Below, one piece after another: positions 12,359 to 13,267 of a stretch of 13,267 bases of DNA. Source of the stretch: Bacilli bacterium (GTDB taxonomy: Bacteria > Bacillota_I > Bacilli_A > RF39 > UBA660); NCBI GenBank assembly GCA_028708945.1, contig JAQVXV010000019.1, positions 1 to 13,267 on the forward strand. The letters are read 5' to 3'. The number at the start of each line of letters is the position of its first letter. Positions within the stretch are counted from its first letter, which is position 1. Under the pieces are notes generated by a model that was not told where the DNA came from, made no database searches, and was given only the letters and a program-made list of their open reading frames with translations. A program made the translations under genes and the position numbers.

Positions 12359-13075
12359 ATGACAACTTATACAATAGTACCAGGTGATACTATGTGGAGT
12401 ATAGCTCAAAGATATGGGATTACATTAAACAATTTATTGATGGCTAATCCTCACATCAGCAATCCATCTCTTATTCTTCCAGGGCAAACAATTAATATTC
12501 CTAGTAATAATAATTCAACTTATACAGTAGTCTCTGGAGATACTATGTGGAACATAGCACAAAGATATAGAATCACATTAAACGAATTGTTGATGGCTAA
12601 TCCCAAAATTACTAATCCATCTCTTATTCTTCCAGGGCAAACAATTAATATTCCAACTGTTCCAAGTGGTCCTGATGTTTCTGATAATATGCGTCCATTA
12701 GAAACAGAAGTTATCCGTTTAGTCAATATTGAAAGGGAAAAAGCAGGTGTTCCAAGACTTAGTGAAAATAATGAATTAAATAGAATTGCTAGAATAAAAT
12801 CACAAGACTTTATAAATAATAATTATTTTGGACACAATTCTCCTACATACGGAAGTCCTTTTGAAATGCTTAGAACTTTTGGAGTTGAATTCACTGCCGC
12901 TGGTGAAAATATTGCTAGTGGACAAAGAACTGCTACAGAAGTTATGAACTCTTGGATGAACTCTACAGAACATCGTGCAAACATTTTAAATCCAACATAC
13001 AATCAAATCGGTGTTGGTGCTGTAAGAGATGATAATGGCAATACTTTTTGGACTCAATTGTTTATAAGAAGTTAA
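12359..13075 (+). CDS. LysM-LysM-CAP protein, SafA-like spore coat or cortex candidate
   Basis: 238 aa. Two LysM repeats (about 3-48 and 54-99) bind peptidoglycan or related glycans; each runs from YT(I/V)V..GDTMW to LILPGQTINIP. A linker is followed by a CAP/SCP domain (112-238). It shows FGHNSP with His159, AGENIA with Glu183, SWMNSTEHRANIL with Glu204 and His205, IGVGAV and WTQLF, the usual CAP cavity residues. The protein starts directly with the first LysM and has no signal peptide. This, and the LysM consensus ANPxIxNPxLIxPGQ, resembles SafA/ExsA spore coat assembly proteins, which act from the mother-cell cytoplasm on the spore surface. Spore-coat function is an inference; CAP domains also occur in secreted proteins. 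ATG 12359 follows AAAGGTGAT. A terminator follows. Confidence 0.88.
   Translation: MTTYTIVPGDTMWSIAQRYGITLNNLLMANPHISNPSLILPGQTINIPSNNNSTYTVVSGDTMWNIAQRYRITLNELLMANPKITNPSLILPGQTINIPTVPSGPDVSDNMRPLETEVIRLVNIEREKAGVPRLSENNELNRIARIKSQDFINNNYFGHNSPTYGSPFEMLRTFGVEFTAAGENIASGQRTATEVMNSWMNSTEHRANILNPTYNQIGVGAVRDDNGNTFWTQLFIRS
12461..12654 (+). repeat. Near-identical LysM repeat units, 153-bp period
   Basis: A 41-bp segment at 12461-12501 recurs without mismatch at 12614-12654. It encodes the C-terminal half of each LysM domain (NPSLILPGQTINIP). The upstream halves are also alike but diverged. The unit is 51 codons, suggesting recent duplication or conversion. Confidence 0.85.
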
Positions 13076-13084
13076 TGTAATTAA

Positions 13085-13111
13085 AAAAATTAGGAAAATA
13101 CCTAATTTTTT
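13085..13111 (+). terminator. Terminator of the LysM-CAP gene
   Basis: Stem AAAAATTAGG / CCTAATTTTT with loop AAAATA and a further T-rich tail, ten bases after the stop codon. Confidence 0.85.
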
Positions 13112-13118
13112 ATTTATA

Positions 13119-13147
13119 AATATTAAAACCCTTACATTGTAAGGGTT
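13119..13147 (-). terminator. Terminator of tmRNA
   Basis: Perfect 9-bp stem AACCCTTAC / GTAAGGGTT (13127-13147) with a 3-nt loop and, on the minus strand, the tail TTTTAATA. It lies ten bases beyond the mature CCA end of tmRNA. Confidence 0.75.
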
Positions 13148-13156
13148 ATTTTCTTA

Positions 13157-13267
13157 TGGTGGAGCTGAGGAGAATTGAACTCCTGTCCAAAAACAAATTC
13201 ATATAAACATCTACAAGTTTAGTCAATTAATATTATTTCCTAAAACATTCGACAATTGACAATCTGT
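13157..13267 (-). ncRNA. ssrA: tmRNA, 3' part (5' part beyond window)
   Basis: Transfer-messenger RNA rescues stalled ribosomes by adding a degradation tag. On the minus strand the RNA ends CTCAGCTCCACCA at 13157. The T-arm has stem GGAG/CTCC around loop TTCAATT. Upstream, TAAACTTGTAGATG and TTTTTGGACAGG match the conserved 3' region of tmRNAs. A simple tRNA is excluded because no anticodon or D arm appears at tRNA distance. The tag-coding region and 5' acceptor half are outside the window, so the tag sequence cannot be read. Confidence 0.92.

Noticed and set aside
13157..13267. A tRNA gene at the right edge
   Set aside because: The T-arm and CCA end look tRNA-like, but no anticodon or D arm follows at tRNA distance and the upstream sequence matches the tmRNA 3' region.
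1..13267. Mobile element, prophage, CRISPR array or defence island
   Set aside because: No transposase, integrase, terminal repeats, repeat-spacer pattern or defence gene was seen; the genes are mostly housekeeping and cell-surface.
1..13267. Mycoplasma-type genetic code (UGA = Trp)
   Set aside because: All Trp codons seen are TGG, TGA terminates the hydrolase gene, and no gene is broken by internal TGA.

Overview
The window is a strongly AT-rich stretch of ordinary bacterial chromosome that reads as a low-GC Firmicute (Bacilli or a related, probably uncultured, gut-type lineage). UGA serves as a stop codon (the alpha/beta hydrolase gene ends in TGA) and the tryptophans are TGG, so this is genetic code 11, not the Mycoplasma code. 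A GPR-type germination protease, a KinB-like orphan histidine kinase and a signal-less LysM-CAP protein resembling the SafA spore-coat family together suggest an endospore former. I see no insertion sequence, integrase, phage cluster or CRISPR array.

Layout. 1-485 (-): 5' portion of an unrecognised gene cut by the window edge. 516-1541 (-): gpr. 1633-1896 (+): rpsT, divergent from gpr. 1938-2858 (+): membrane-anchored transglutaminase-like protein. 2867-4093 (-): multi-TM sensor histidine kinase. 4171-4485 (-): small membrane-anchored PTS EIIB-like protein lacking the phospho-cysteine. 4536-6191 (-): gltX, preceded at 6209-6420 by a T-box leader with a consensus promoter. 6460-8007 (-): large prepilin-like protein carrying a LamG fold with an apparent inserted module. 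8104-8938 (+): pyrH, with a promoter, a 15-codon leader ORF and a leader terminator. 8947-9513 and 9521-10462 (-): a lipoprotein cyclophilin and an alpha/beta hydrolase, closely coupled. 10561-12168 (-): pyrG, also with a promoter and a leader terminator. 12359-13075 (+): LysM-LysM-CAP protein. 13157 to the window end (-): 3' part of tmRNA (ssrA).

The most interesting signals are in pyrimidine metabolism and its control. The CTP synthase has glycine where the glutaminase nucleophile cysteine should be, so it is predicted to depend on ammonia, and its UTP/CTP-site GDIES motif reads GEYQN. Both pyrG and pyrH have an intrinsic terminator between promoter and start codon. In pyrH the 5' arm of that terminator lies in the last codons of a translatable 15-codon leader ORF, an arrangement that would allow translation-coupled attenuation. 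gltX adds a third attenuated leader, a T-box. Other items worth attention are the LamG-bearing prepilin with no assembly genes nearby and the EIIB-like protein without its active cysteine.

Genes are tightly packed. Most intergenic gaps are under 250 bp and hold identifiable promoters or terminators, and several terminator hairpins include or abut stop codons. No stretch longer than 300 bp lacks a gene or RNA element.
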